Origin: Shewanella benthica
GTDB taxonomy: Bacteria > Pseudomonadota > Gammaproteobacteria > Enterobacterales > Shewanellaceae
DNA length: 64,000 nucleotides
Direction: 5' to 3'
NCBI GenBank assembly: GCA_023284085.1
Contig: JAKVHY010000029.1
Location: 1-64,000 of the forward strand
Shown here piece after piece: positions 1 to 8,542 of this stretch. The position numbers and the translations under genes were made by a program. Each line of letters starts with the position of its first letter. Position 1 is the first letter of the stretch. The notes beneath the pieces were generated by a model. That model did no database searches. It was not told the DNA's origin and saw only the letters and a list, made by a program, of their open reading frames with translations.

Positions 1-1
1 T

Positions 2-469
2 GCTCCACACGTTAAGTTCAAGCCTATCGAGCTAGCCGGTGCTCCACACGTTAAGTTCAAGCCTATCGAGCTAGCCGGTGCTCCACACGTTAAGTTCAAG
101 CCTATCGAGCTCGCTGGTGCCCCACACGTTAAATTCAAGCCTATCGAGCTAGCCGGTGCTCCACACGTTAAGTTCAAGCCTATCGAGCTAGCCGGTGCTC
201 CACACGTTAAGTTCAAGCCTATCGAGCTAGCCGGTGCTCCACACGTTAAGTTCAAGCCTATCGAGCTAGCTGGTGCTCCACACGTTAAGTTCAAGCCTGT
301 TGAACTTGCTGGTGCTCCACACGTTAAGTTTAAGCCTATCGAACTTGCTGGTGCTCCACACGTTAAATTCAAGCCTATCGAGCTCGCTGGTGCTCCACAC
401 GTTAAGTTCAAGCCTATCGAACTGGCTGGTGCTCCACACGTTAAGTTCATCAACCAAGAAATCGCTTAA
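2..469 (+). CDS. 13-residue tandem-repeat protein, 3' end only
   Basis: The frame is open from the left edge of the window to a TAA at 467-469; the start lies outside. It encodes eleven full copies of APHVKFKPIELAG and a twelfth that changes into the C-terminal tail APHVKFINQEIA. The only residue change among the full copies is Ile to Val in copy 8, while third positions vary (for example gagctagcc, gagctcgct, gaacttgct). This argues that the peptide is selected and is not a shadow of repetitive DNA. Each unit has one His, two Lys and one Glu, with alternating polar and hydrophobic residues that could form a beta strand. There is no Cys or Met. I do not recognise the family. A structural repeat, a metal-binding repeat or a repetitive peptide precursor are all possible. 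A well-spaced Shine-Dalgarno and a 39-residue ORF follow 17 bases later, suggesting an operon. Confidence 0.75.
   Translation, partial: APHVKFKPIELAGAPHVKFKPIELAGAPHVKFKPIELAGAPHVKFKPIELAGAPHVKFKPIELAGAPHVKFKPIELAGAPHVKFKPIELAGAPHVKFKPVELAGAPHVKFKPIELAGAPHVKFKPIELAGAPHVKFKPIELAGAPHVKFINQEIA
2..469 (+). repeat. 39-bp tandem repeat array, 12 units in window
   Basis: Units begin at 2, 41, 80, 119, 158, 197, 236, 275, 314, 353, 392 and 431, with no spacers. Copies 1, 2, 5 and 6 are identical at DNA level and the 3' copies are more diverged, as expected if the array grows by slippage or unequal exchange towards its 5' side. The array probably continues upstream of the window. Because 39 is a multiple of three, several frames stay open through it, including one on the minus strand; these are by-products. 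Confidence 0.95.
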
Positions 470-486
470 GGTCTAGGAGAATTATT

Positions 487-606
487 ATGTTTGATTCAAT
501 TAAGAAAGCACTTGGCCTAACTCACAAGCCAGTTCGTATCAAGGTACAGCTTCCAGAAGGGCTGAACCATCTAGAAGTTATCCCTGCGACAGTGTGGTGG
601 AAGTAG
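487..606 (+). CDS. 39-residue protein of unknown function
   Basis: The ORF starts at ATG 487 with a strong Shine-Dalgarno (AGGAGA at 475-480) and ends at TAG 604-606. The product begins MFDSIKKALGLTHKPVRIKV and ends PATVWWK. It has a short amphipathic N-terminal stretch, a central basic segment and a Trp-rich C-terminus. It lies 17 bases after the repeat protein and just before a rho-independent terminator, so the two are probably the last genes of one transcript. No family is recognised. The good ribosome binding site and position before the terminator are the reasons to accept so small an ORF. Confidence 0.6.
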   Translation: MFDSIKKALGLTHKPVRIKVQLPEGLNHLEVIPATVWWK

Positions 607-656
607 ACTGACATTGTTCGTGAGCTGAGATATTAGATAACTCATAGAACAAGTAC

Positions 657-684
657 AAAAAAAGGAGCCTTAGGCTCCTTTTTT
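657..684 (+). terminator. Rho-independent terminator
   Basis: Stem AAGGAGCC / GGCTCCTT with a two-base TA loop, preceded by an A tract and followed by six T. It closes the repeat-protein transcript and could also act on the opposite strand. Confidence 0.85.
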
Positions 685-756
685 AGTTTCTTTACTTGAG
701 GCTTTCTAACTACAAATTGCTCATCAAAACTGAAGGAGCTAAGCTGGAACAGGAAG

Positions 757-984
757 TTAGCACTTTAATGATCCTGAAGACTTACCGACTGAACGTCGCC
801 AAGCATAATGTTTATGGGTATTAAATAGCGGATAGGCTACAGGCCCTATCAGCAGGCCCAGCAAGGTCCAGCGCTTGATGCCCAACCCAGCTCGAAAGGC
901 TAAGTTCCCCATGACTATACCCGATAGAAAAAGCACACAGATAAGGGTTACAACACTTTCTACATTTGCGAATGCTAGCACCAA
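757..984 (-). CDS. Small two-helix membrane protein
   Basis: A product of about 75 residues with two predicted membrane segments: one in the first 30 residues (VVTLICVLFLSGIVMGN) and one around residues 40-55 (LLGLLIGPVAYPLF), then a basic His- and Arg-containing tail. There is no ATG. The frame begins at TTG (982-984) followed directly by GTG (979-981). The good Shine-Dalgarno GAGGTGG on the minus strand (about 990-996) is 4 bases from the TTG and 7 from the GTG, so the GTG may be the true start. Function is unknown. The architecture and ribosome binding site support a real gene. Confidence 0.55.
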   Translation of the reverse strand: MVLAFANVESVVTLICVLFLSGIVMGNLAFRAGLGIKRWTLLGLLIGPVAYPLFNTHKHYAWRRSVGKSSGSLKC

Positions 985-1215
985 TCTACCACCTCATATC
1001 AAAGCAGAGACGCATAACATCTCTTGATAACTACCGAGTTTAAGGCCCCTAATAGCATTGAATCCCAGAGAATGAGTGATAACTCCATCAGGCCTATGCC
1101 TTTGTCGATATAAACTCTACTTTGGTTTTATCTATTCTGACCGTATAAGCTGCGGGATTGTACAAAAAACATCTTATAAAGTGAATAAATATTGGGCAGA
1201 AACTTTCCTTAGAGA

Positions 1216-1245
1216 CAAAAAAATGCGGCATTATGTTGCCGCATT
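1216..1245 (-). terminator. Terminator of the fadIJ operon
   Basis: Reading the minus strand, AATGCGGCA and TGCCGCATT pair around a six-base loop and are followed by a run of T. It lies about 25 bases past the fadJ stop. The 985-1215 interval upstream of it holds no convincing gene. Confidence 0.85.
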
Positions 1246-1270
1246 GTTAAATTCAACGATTAATTCTAGA

Positions 1271-3397
1271 TCAATCGAAGAAGCGCTGATTGGTCTCAGC
1301 CATCTGCTTTAACTTATCACAAGCTGCAAATCTGTCGCCGTGCTTAGCTTGGTATTTCTCTAGCTTAGCAACTAAGACGCCTGCTCCCAGCGTATCGATA
1401 TAGTGGAATGGTCCACCCAAGAATGGCGGGAAGCCAATACCGAAGATAGCACCAATATCACCGTCACGAGGTGATGCGATAATCCCCTCTTCCAAACAAC
1501 GTACTGCCTCATTGAGCATCTGCACTACACATCGCTGCGCGACTTCGGAAACTTCAGCATTCACGCCAGGTTTCAAGCCGAGGACTTGGTATACGCTCTC
1601 ATCGACCTGCTTCGCTTTCTTCTTGGATTTGCTACCGTACAGATAGAAGCCTTTGCCGTTCTTACGACCCTTTCTGTCATCGCGAAGCAACTTATCGAAC
1701 GCTGCTGGCGCCTTAAATCGCTCACCTAACTCAGCTTCCAATATAGGAGAAATCTTCGCGCCTACATCAATACCGACTTCATCGAGTAACGTCATAGGAC
1801 CAACAGGGAAACCAAACTTAACCAGTGCCTTATCTAAATGCTCAACACTCTGACCCTCAAGCAGCAATTGTGCAGCTTCGTTCATGTACAAGGCTAGAAT
1901 ACGATTCACATAGAAACCGGCGCCGTCTTGAACGACGATCGGCGTTTTCCCTTGCTTGCGAGCAAAGGCAACCGTAGTCGCAATGGTCTCGGGCGAGGTT
2001 TTCTTATGAGCGATAACTTCAACCAAAGGCATTTTCTCAACGGGAGAAAAGTAATGCAGACCGATGACATTTTCGGGACGAGTAGCCGCCTCGGCAATCT
2101 GTGAGATTGGCAGTGAAGAAGTATTTGACGCAAAAATGGTGTTCTCACCACACTCACGTTCGACGTCTTTTACCATCTGATGCTTAAGGTTCAAGTCTTC
2201 AAACACCGCCTCAACCACGATATCGGCATCTTTGATGCCTTTATATTCTGTGGTTGTGGTCATCAGCGACATGATATTGTCTCTGGCCGAGGGCGTCATA
2301 TGGCGACGCTTTACACCTTTATCGAGCAGCTTATAAGCATAAGAGAGTGCGTTGCTAAGCCCCTGCTCACTGATATCTTTCACTCTAGCCGGGATCTTAG
2401 CTTTGCTGGTCGTCACAGAGGCAATACCACCGCCCATGAGGCCGCCACCGAGTACCATAACCTTGTTGACCTTACGAGGCACAACATCTCCGGCACCGGT
2501 CTCTCTCTTCATCTCGGTCGTGGCAAAGAAGATACTTCTTAATGCGGCCGACTCTGTCGACATCACCAGCTCGGCGAAATGGCTGGCTTCGACTTCAAGC
2601 CCTGCGGTTTTCCCCTTAGCCATGCCTTGACGCACACAGTCGATAATCTTTGCCGGCGCCGGGTAATTACCTTGAGTCTTCTTCTGAACTTGCTTACCCG
2701 CTTGGTCAAAGATGATATTGCGGCCAAAAGATGTGCCTTCGAGCAACTTGTTAACCAGAGACTTTTTCACCTTCTTAGGCGCACGTTTACCTTTCAGCGC
2801 CATTTCCACGGCGGTAGCTAACAGTATCGACTCGGGGACGACATCGTCGACCAAGCCCATCTTCAACGCTTGCTTAGGTCGGATCTGCTTACCCGTTAGC
2901 ATCATATCTAACGCCGTAGTGATACCAACAAGTCTAGGTAGCCTCTGGGTTCCACCGCCACCTGGCAACAGGCCTAGCTGAACCTCAGGCACGCCCATCA
3001 TGGTCTTACCATTTTGGCTACACACTCTTTGATGACAAGCCAATGCCAGTTCCAAACCACCACCCAGACACACACCATCTATTGCCGCAACAACGGGGAT
3101 CGACATGGCTTCGAGTTCGTTAAAGACTATATGTCCTTGCTGTGACAGCGCCTTAGCGTCTTCCACCGAGGTACAAGCATCCAACATGGAGATATCTGCA
3201 CCAGCAACGAAACAATCTTTCTTTCCAGAAGCTAACACTAAGCCCTTGATACTGTTATCGGCTTTAATTTCCGCCAATATTTCAGTGATCTCGGGGCCAA
3301 ACTCGGTGCGCAAGGTATTCATGGTTTCGCCGGGTACATCTATCGTCAGTACGGCGATGCCATCTTCACGGCGAACTAAATTAAATGTCTTTTCCAT
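1271..3397 (-). CDS. fadJ: Fatty acid oxidation complex alpha subunit FadJ
   Basis: 708 residues, the usual size for FadJ. The N-terminal third is an enoyl-CoA hydratase/isomerase domain (crotonase fold) with the oxyanion-hole segments AGADISML and DGVCLGGGLELALACH. A 3-hydroxyacyl-CoA dehydrogenase follows, with an NAD-binding loop GGGLMGGGIA near residue 318, the SNTSSLPI segment and the GLHYFSPVEKMPLVEV segment. A second C-terminal dehydrogenase-type helical domain completes it. The enzyme hydrates trans-2-enoyl-CoA and oxidises the L-3-hydroxyacyl-CoA in the cytoplasm. It is encoded five bases after fadI, so the two form the alpha2beta2 complex from one transcript. FadB is the alternative, but pairing with a 436-residue FadI-type thiolase favours FadJ. 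Confidence 0.95.
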   Translation of the reverse strand: MEKTFNLVRREDGIAVLTIDVPGETMNTLRTEFGPEITEILAEIKADNSIKGLVLASGKKDCFVAGADISMLDACTSVEDAKALSQQGHIVFNELEAMSIPVVAAIDGVCLGGGLELALACHQRVCSQNGKTMMGVPEVQLGLLPGGGGTQRLPRLVGITTALDMMLTGKQIRPKQALKMGLVDDVVPESILLATAVEMALKGKRAPKKVKKSLVNKLLEGTSFGRNIIFDQAGKQVQKKTQGNYPAPAKIIDCVRQGMAKGKTAGLEVEASHFAELVMSTESAALRSIFFATTEMKRETGAGDVVPRKVNKVMVLGGGLMGGGIASVTTSKAKIPARVKDISEQGLSNALSYAYKLLDKGVKRRHMTPSARDNIMSLMTTTTEYKGIKDADIVVEAVFEDLNLKHQMVKDVERECGENTIFASNTSSLPISQIAEAATRPENVIGLHYFSPVEKMPLVEVIAHKKTSPETIATTVAFARKQGKTPIVVQDGAGFYVNRILALYMNEAAQLLLEGQSVEHLDKALVKFGFPVGPMTLLDEVGIDVGAKISPILEAELGERFKAPAAFDKLLRDDRKGRKNGKGFYLYGSKSKKKAKQVDESVYQVLGLKPGVNAEVSEVAQRCVVQMLNEAVRCLEEGIIASPRDGDIGAIFGIGFPPFLGGPFHYIDTLGAGVLVAKLEKYQAKHGDRFAACDKLKQMAETNQRFFD

Positions 3398-3402
3398 AAG
3401 AA

Positions 3403-4713
3403 TTACTCCACTTCTACTATCATTGCTACACCTAAACCACCTGCCGCACAGGCCGTGGTGAGTCCAGTACCACCGCCGCGACGTTTTAGTTCACGACAGA
3501 CTTGGGTGATTAATCGAGTGCCCGTTGCGGCAAAAGGATGACCATAAGCGAGTGAGCCACCTAACACATTAAATTTGCTCATATCTATCTCACCTATGGC
3601 TCGGTTTCTGCCGAGTTTCTCTGCGGCGAACTTTTTCGAGGCAAACATCTGCATATTGGCAAGGGTTTGAGCGGCAAAGGCTTCATGCATCTCGATAAGC
3701 GTCAGATCTTCGAGCTCCATACCCGCACGTTGCAGTGCCAGAGGCGTCGCATAAGATGGGCCCATCAACATGTCTTCCCATACATCGATGGCGCTAAATG
3801 CATAACTCTTGATGTAGCCGATGGGATCATAGCCAAGCGCTTTAGCACGGCTCTCACTCATCATTAACACCGCCGAAGCACCATCGGTTAATGGTGTACT
3901 GGTGGCCGCGGTAACGGTACCATGCTTGCGATCGAATGCAGGCCTTAGCTTGGCATAGGATTCCAGGGTAGAGTTTTCACGAATATTATTATCACGGTCG
4001 ATAAAGCGCTTATAAGGCGGAACATGAGCTGCCATGACCTCATCTCTAAGATGACCGGCATTCCAGGTCTCAGTCGCAAGCGTATGGGAGCGGTGTGCTA
4101 AGGCATCTTGATCGGCGCGACTAATGTTATAAGTTTTGGCCATCTGCTCTGCGGTTTGGCCCATGGAGATGCCGGTAGAAAACTCGGCGACAGCTGGCGG
4201 AACGGGGAACAAATCTTTTATCCCTAAGCGTCTGAAGATAGCCAGCTTCTGACTGAAAGAGCGGGCCTTGTTCAGATCGACTAACGCATGAGCCAGTTTC
4301 TTCGATACACCAATGGGCAGAACCGAAGATGAATCCGCGCCACCGGCGATACCGATATCGATATTGCCCGTCATAATTGACTCGGCAACATTCACCGTAG
4401 ACTGAAAACTGGTCGCACAAGCCCTGCTAACACTATAGGCATCGGTACTCACGTTCATACCTGTACCCAGTACAATTTCTCGGGCAATATTAGGCGCTGC
4501 TGGCATCTGAACAACCTGTCCATATACGAGTTGCTCTATCTCTTTAGGATCAAGCTCCGAACGAGACAACATCTCGTTGACGACCATCTTGCCCATGTCC
4601 AGTGCCGAAACACCGTGAAACGCCGTAGCTTGTTTAGCAAATGGTGTTCTTAACCCCATTACTATTGCAATACGATCGCCCTTGGCGTTCGTTACCTGTT
4701 GTCTGTGACTCAT
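3403..4713 (-). CDS. fadI: Acetyl-CoA C-acyltransferase FadI (3-ketoacyl-CoA thiolase)
   Basis: 436 residues, the length of FadI, not the roughly 390 of FadA. The acyl-accepting Cys lies in SRACATSFQST. The catalytic His is in GGSLAYGHPFAATG and the second Cys in TACAAGGLGVA. The enzyme cleaves 3-ketoacyl-CoA with CoA to acetyl-CoA and a shortened acyl-CoA. It is the first gene of the fadIJ operon. The upstream 418-base intergenic region shared with moxR contains FadR-like palindromes. Confidence 0.95.
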   Translation of the reverse strand: MSHRQQVTNAKGDRIAIVMGLRTPFAKQATAFHGVSALDMGKMVVNEMLSRSELDPKEIEQLVYGQVVQMPAAPNIAREIVLGTGMNVSTDAYSVSRACATSFQSTVNVAESIMTGNIDIGIAGGADSSSVLPIGVSKKLAHALVDLNKARSFSQKLAIFRRLGIKDLFPVPPAVAEFSTGISMGQTAEQMAKTYNISRADQDALAHRSHTLATETWNAGHLRDEVMAAHVPPYKRFIDRDNNIRENSTLESYAKLRPAFDRKHGTVTAATSTPLTDGASAVLMMSESRAKALGYDPIGYIKSYAFSAIDVWEDMLMGPSYATPLALQRAGMELEDLTLIEMHEAFAAQTLANMQMFASKKFAAEKLGRNRAIGEIDMSKFNVLGGSLAYGHPFAATGTRLITQVCRELKRRGGGTGLTTACAAGGLGVAMIVEVE

Positions 4714-4782
4714 TTGCCGCCCTCTTATTATACGTCTAGCCGATATTTAGCTGTTGACGCTATTATTTCCTTGCCGCGTTTT

Positions 4783-4823
4783 AATCTGTCCGACTGTACT
4801 GCATATAACAGGTCTGACCATTA
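4783..4823. promoter_or_regulatory. Candidate FadR operators upstream of fadI
   Basis: AACAGGTCTGACCATTA (4807-4823) closely follows the FadR pattern aaCTGGTCnGACCagtt. AATCTGTCCGACTGTAC (4783-4799) is a weaker match. Both lie 70-110 bases upstream of the fadI start, where a repressor released by acyl-CoA would act. The rest of the 4714-5131 gap is AT-rich and must also carry the moxR promoter; nothing else is seen in it. Confidence 0.5.
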
Positions 4824-5131
4824 AAGTGTGATCCGATTCTAACTTCTTAAAGGAAAGTTTTAAACACCTGTTTGGTTTTTAGACTGAAAAATATCAATAA
4901 AACCTTTATTAACAATGTTTAATGAAGTTTATTTTGATTTATCTTGTCCTATATATGCATATTACAAATAGCTAAATCTAGTTAAAGCGACAGTGCAGCA
5001 TATAACTAAGTCGTACAATTAAGATGACTTTTATACACAAAAGGTAAATTGGCACTAGCCAAACCCTATGTGAATTTTTTACCATGTCGTTGGTCTATAA
5101 CTTAACGAATTAAAACAAGCCGAGTAACATC

Positions 5132-6088
5132 ATGCCTTTGAGTCGATTTCACGCGTTACGCGAATACCTTAACCAGGTCATTTTGGGACAACCAGTCCTA
5201 ACCGAAAACTTACTAATAGCCTTGATCGCAGATGGACATTTACTCGTAGAGGGACCTCCAGGTCTGGCGAAAACCCGAGCGGTAAAGGCCCTATGTGACG
5301 GCGTCGAAGGGGATTTCCACCGAATTCAGTTTACCCCGGATTTACTCCCTGCCGATTTAACCGGAACCGATATCTATCGTGCTCAGACGGCAACCTTTGA
5401 ATTTGAAGCAGGGCCCATTTTTCACAACCTTATCTTAGCCGATGAGATAAACCGTGCCCCCGCCAAGGTTCAGTCGGCTCTGCTCGAAGCGATGGGGGAA
5501 GGTCAGGTTACCGTAGGTAAGAATAGCTATAAATTACCTGAACTGTTTCTGGTCATGGCGACGCAAAACCCGCTAGAGAACGAGGGGACTTATCCGCTAC
5601 CCGAAGCACAGCTAGATCGCTTCCTGATGCATCTCAAGCTGGATTATCCCAATGCGGAAACAGAGTTCGCGATCATGCGTATGTCACGCAAAGAAGCCTT
5701 GAAGCAAGCGGCTCCCACTGTAGAACCTATCATTCAAAAAGATATTTTCGCAGCCCGCGAAGAGTCACTGGAACTCTATCTCGCCGAGCCGTTAGAGAAA
5801 TACATAGTCGACATTGTGATGGCGACCAGACAGCCACAACGCTACAGCGATGAACTGGCCAGTTGGCTTGAGTATGGTGTCAGCCCACGAGCAACACTGG
5901 CATTGGAGCGCTGTGCCCGCGCCCGAGCCTGGTTACTCGAGCGCGACTTCGTCTCACCGGAAGATATTCAAGCCGTGGCACCCAACGTATTGAGACACAG
6001 GTTACTGCTGAGTTATCAGGCCCAAGCCGAAGGCGTGAGTAGCGATCGAGTGATCGATTATATTTTGTCTCAAGTCGCGGTGCCTTAA
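5132..6088 (+). CDS. MoxR-family AAA+ ATPase
   Basis: 318 residues. Walker A GPPGLAKT is at residues 41-48 and Walker B LILADEINRAP around 100-110, with sensor segment VMATQNPLENEGTYPLPEAQLDRF, the MoxR hallmark. A C-terminal lid domain follows. MoxR ATPases act as chaperone-like factors with von Willebrand A proteins, and here the gene opens an operon of a DUF58 protein and Bat proteins. The ATG at 5132 has only a weak ribosome binding site (GAG). The next gene starts immediately after the stop codon, which implies translational coupling. Confidence 0.93.
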   Translation: MPLSRFHALREYLNQVILGQPVLTENLLIALIADGHLLVEGPPGLAKTRAVKALCDGVEGDFHRIQFTPDLLPADLTGTDIYRAQTATFEFEAGPIFHNLILADEINRAPAKVQSALLEAMGEGQVTVGKNSYKLPELFLVMATQNPLENEGTYPLPEAQLDRFLMHLKLDYPNAETEFAIMRMSRKEALKQAAPTVEPIIQKDIFAAREESLELYLAEPLEKYIVDIVMATRQPQRYSDELASWLEYGVSPRATLALERCARARAWLLERDFVSPEDIQAVAPNVLRHRLLLSYQAQAEGVSSDRVIDYILSQVAVP

Positions 6089-7018
6089 GTGTCTGAAATT
6101 GTCCTCCCTCTTTTTGCCGACGGGGTAAACCTGAATCAAAAAGAGCTGCTAGCATGCCAAAATATCGCCAGAGCGCTTCCCGAGAAACGCTCTAAAGCCC
6201 GTGCCAGTCTCTCGGGACATAGGGCCAGCCTGATTAAGGGCCGGGGCATGGAGTTTGCCGAAGTACGGCAATACCAACCCGGTGATGATGTCAGGACCAT
6301 AGATTGGCGCGTCACGGCCCGTACGGGTAAGGTCCATACTAAACTCTTCGTTGAGGAGCGCGAGCGACCAGTACTGATTTTACTCGATCTTAGTCACAGC
6401 CTCTATTTTGGTTCCAGCTTACTGCTGCAATCGGTACAGGCTGCGCATCTGGCCACCACGCTGGGCTGGAGTGCAATCCTACACAGCGACAGATTAGGGG
6501 CATTGATTGCCACAGAAGATGAGCATATTGAACTCAAGCCAAGAAGCCGTCAAAAAGGCATCTTGCAACTCATCTCAGCCATCGAATCTGTGCATAAAAA
6601 ACAACTGGCTCGGCTGGCGACACATCAGGCTGAGCCTGATCATATGTTCCGTGCATGTCAAAGGCTCAGGCGCATAGCTAAGCCTGGCTCATTGATCTGG
6701 ATAATCAGCGATGGCAGCAATTTCAATGAGTCTTGTCTTGCGCCTCTGTCAGATCTAAAACGCCATTGCGATATGGGGGCCTTCTTAATCACAGACCCTC
6801 TGAGACAAGGCAAGCTAACACTGCCCAAACAGTTCCAGCTGCCGGTTAAAGATGGCAATAAGGAGCTGACCCTCAATCGAGCCGGCTATGATACCTGGCT
6901 GCAAAAACAACTTCAGACCCAAGCCCAGTTTACTCAAATGATGCAAAAATTAAATGTTCACACACGCACATTAGATGCGGGCATGACCCTTAACGATCAA
7001 CTTGGAGCGTTAAGATAA
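6089..7018 (+). CDS. DUF58 domain protein
   Basis: 309 residues with a GTG start directly adjacent to the moxR stop. The DUF58 core is visible at residues 50-100: KGRGMEFAEVRQYQPGDD, then IDWRVTARTGKVHTKLF and a degenerate MIDAS-like LILLDLSHSL. There is no membrane segment. The family has a von Willebrand A-like fold and almost always accompanies MoxR. It probably links the ATPase to the membrane Bat proteins. The stop codon overlaps the next start (TAATG). Confidence 0.92.
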   Translation: MSEIVLPLFADGVNLNQKELLACQNIARALPEKRSKARASLSGHRASLIKGRGMEFAEVRQYQPGDDVRTIDWRVTARTGKVHTKLFVEERERPVLILLDLSHSLYFGSSLLLQSVQAAHLATTLGWSAILHSDRLGALIATEDEHIELKPRSRQKGILQLISAIESVHKKQLARLATHQAEPDHMFRACQRLRRIAKPGSLIWIISDGSNFNESCLAPLSDLKRHCDMGAFLITDPLRQGKLTLPKQFQLPVKDGNKELTLNRAGYDTWLQKQLQTQAQFTQMMQKLNVHTRTLDAGMTLNDQLGALR

Positions 7019-7542
7019 TGCAGCCCACAGCCAATCCCGCCCTAACCGCATTGAAAGACATTCATACACCCGAGGCCATCAGTAACATGCCAATGGCCTT
7101 AGGTTACTGGCTGGTCCTAGCACTGATATTGATTGCGCTAACTGCACTCATGTTCAAACTTAAACAAACAAGGCGCCACAGGGCGCCAAAACGCGAAGTC
7201 TTATTAGCCGTCGCGTCATTGGACACCTCTAGCGATAAACATGCAGCCGATATTCCTGTTCAGATTAATAGCTTAATCAAACGCGCAGCCATGAGTTACC
7301 TCTCAAGGGAACAGGTGGCGGGTCTTCAAGGCGAGAGTTGGCACCAGTGGATGGCGCAGCAAGTTAACACTGTTAATCCGCGTCTCAAAGCCCTGCTCGA
7401 CAGGCGCTATCAGAGAGAAGGCCTGACTCAAAAAGAGGCCGAAGAGCTCAAAATGTTAACCACCCATTGGCTCAAACAAGCCTTACCATTGAAAGAAAAC
7501 GCTCAGAATATCGGTACCAGCAACAAGGAGGCACAATGCTGA
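7018..7542 (+). CDS. DUF4381 single-span membrane protein
   Basis: 174 residues. One strong membrane segment lies around residues 27-46 (GYWLVLALILIALTALMFKL), then a basic stretch and a cytoplasmic helical domain containing REQVAGLQGESWHQWM. This matches the DUF4381 proteins that sit between DUF58 and BatA in proteobacterial Bat operons. Its precise role is unknown. The start overlaps the preceding stop and the 3' end overlaps the batA start by seven bases. Confidence 0.85.
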   Translation: MQPTANPALTALKDIHTPEAISNMPMALGYWLVLALILIALTALMFKLKQTRRHRAPKREVLLAVASLDTSSDKHAADIPVQINSLIKRAAMSYLSREQVAGLQGESWHQWMAQQVNTVNPRLKALLDRRYQREGLTQKEAEELKMLTTHWLKQALPLKENAQNIGTSNKEAQC

Positions 7543-8540
7543 CTCTTGCATGGGCCTGGTTACTCTTACTACTGCCACTACCACTCATCTTCAGAAAACA
7601 GCAACAAGAAGTCGAGATCAGCGGTCATCTTCATCTGCCCGGCATAGGTGAAAATGGGGCTGAGCAAATTCAGCAACAAGGCCATTCCCGTAAAGCCTAC
7701 TGGCTAGTCTGGGTGCTGTTAGTGATTGCCGTTGCGCGCCCCTTGTGGATGGGTGATGCTATCGAGCTCCCCAGTAAGGGCCGTGATCTTATGATGGCGG
7801 TGGATCTTTCCGGCAGTATGCAGATTGAAGACATGGTGCTCAACGGACAAGCCGTGGATCGATTTACCATGATACAAGATGTTGTTAGTGACTTTATCGA
7901 GCGTCGTAAGGGAGACAAGTTAGGCCTTATTCTGTTCGCAGATCATGCTTATCTGCAGGCCCCGCTGACCCAAGACCGACGCTCTGTCGCTCAATTTCTA
8001 CAGGAAGCTCAAATAGGATTAGTCGGCAAACAAACCGCCATAGGCGAAGCGATAGCCTTAGGGGTTAAACGTTTCGACATGGTCGACAAGAGTAATCGGA
8101 TTTTAGTGCTGCTCACCGATGGCTCCAATAATTCAGGTTCCATCTCTCCCGATCAAGCCGCCGCTATCGCCGCTAAGCGTGGAGTGAAGATCTACGCCAT
8201 CGGCGTCGGCGCAGATGTCATGGAGAGACGTTCTATCTTCGGCACAGAAAGAGTCAACCCGTCGATGGATCTCGATGAAGCACAACTGAGCTCCCTGGCA
8301 AAAACCACAGGAGGCCTGTACTTCAGGGCCAGAAGTTCTCAAGATCTGCAGCGGATCTATCAAGAAATTGATAAACTTGAGCCCATTAGCCGAGATCAGC
8401 TCAGCTATCGACCTCAATCGGAACTCTTTTATCTGCCATTGGCTGCCGCCTTGTTGCTCACTATCTTAATGGCACTATCGCAACTCCCCTTATTTAATCG
8501 ACCCGTGCAATGGCTAACGGCCCGTCGAGGAGACAGATAA
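7536..8540 (+). CDS. batA: BatA: von Willebrand A membrane protein
   Basis: 334 residues from the ATG at 7536, chosen because AAGGAGG (7525-7531) precedes it and it gives a clean N-terminal membrane segment; an upstream in-frame ATG at 7467 lies inside the previous gene and lacks these. Membrane segments are near residues 4-19, 55-70 and 300-320. The vWA domain has an intact MIDAS (DLSGS at residues 90-94) and the later LLTDGSNNSG segment. Bat proteins were named for Bacteroides aerotolerance and are thought to work in the envelope with MoxR. Confidence 0.9.
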   Translation: MLTLAWAWLLLLLPLPLIFRKQQQEVEISGHLHLPGIGENGAEQIQQQGHSRKAYWLVWVLLVIAVARPLWMGDAIELPSKGRDLMMAVDLSGSMQIEDMVLNGQAVDRFTMIQDVVSDFIERRKGDKLGLILFADHAYLQAPLTQDRRSVAQFLQEAQIGLVGKQTAIGEAIALGVKRFDMVDKSNRILVLLTDGSNNSGSISPDQAAAIAAKRGVKIYAIGVGADVMERRSIFGTERVNPSMDLDEAQLSSLAKTTGGLYFRARSSQDLQRIYQEIDKLEPISRDQLSYRPQSELFYLPLAAALLLTILMALSQLPLFNRPVQWLTARRGDR

Positions 8541-8542
8541 AC

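Noticed and set aside
2..469. Direct repeats that could be taken for a CRISPR array
   Set aside because: Units are contiguous without spacers, the period is a multiple of three and one frame is open with synonymous variation; it is a coding repeat.
266..476. Repeat-rich ORFs in other frames and on the minus strand
   Set aside because: They are by-products of a 39-bp period; the frame ending at 469 runs from the window edge and is followed by a well-spaced downstream gene.
1076..1312. 78-codon plus-strand ORF
   Set aside because: It crosses the fadJ terminator and the end of fadJ, with no ribosome binding site or family signal.
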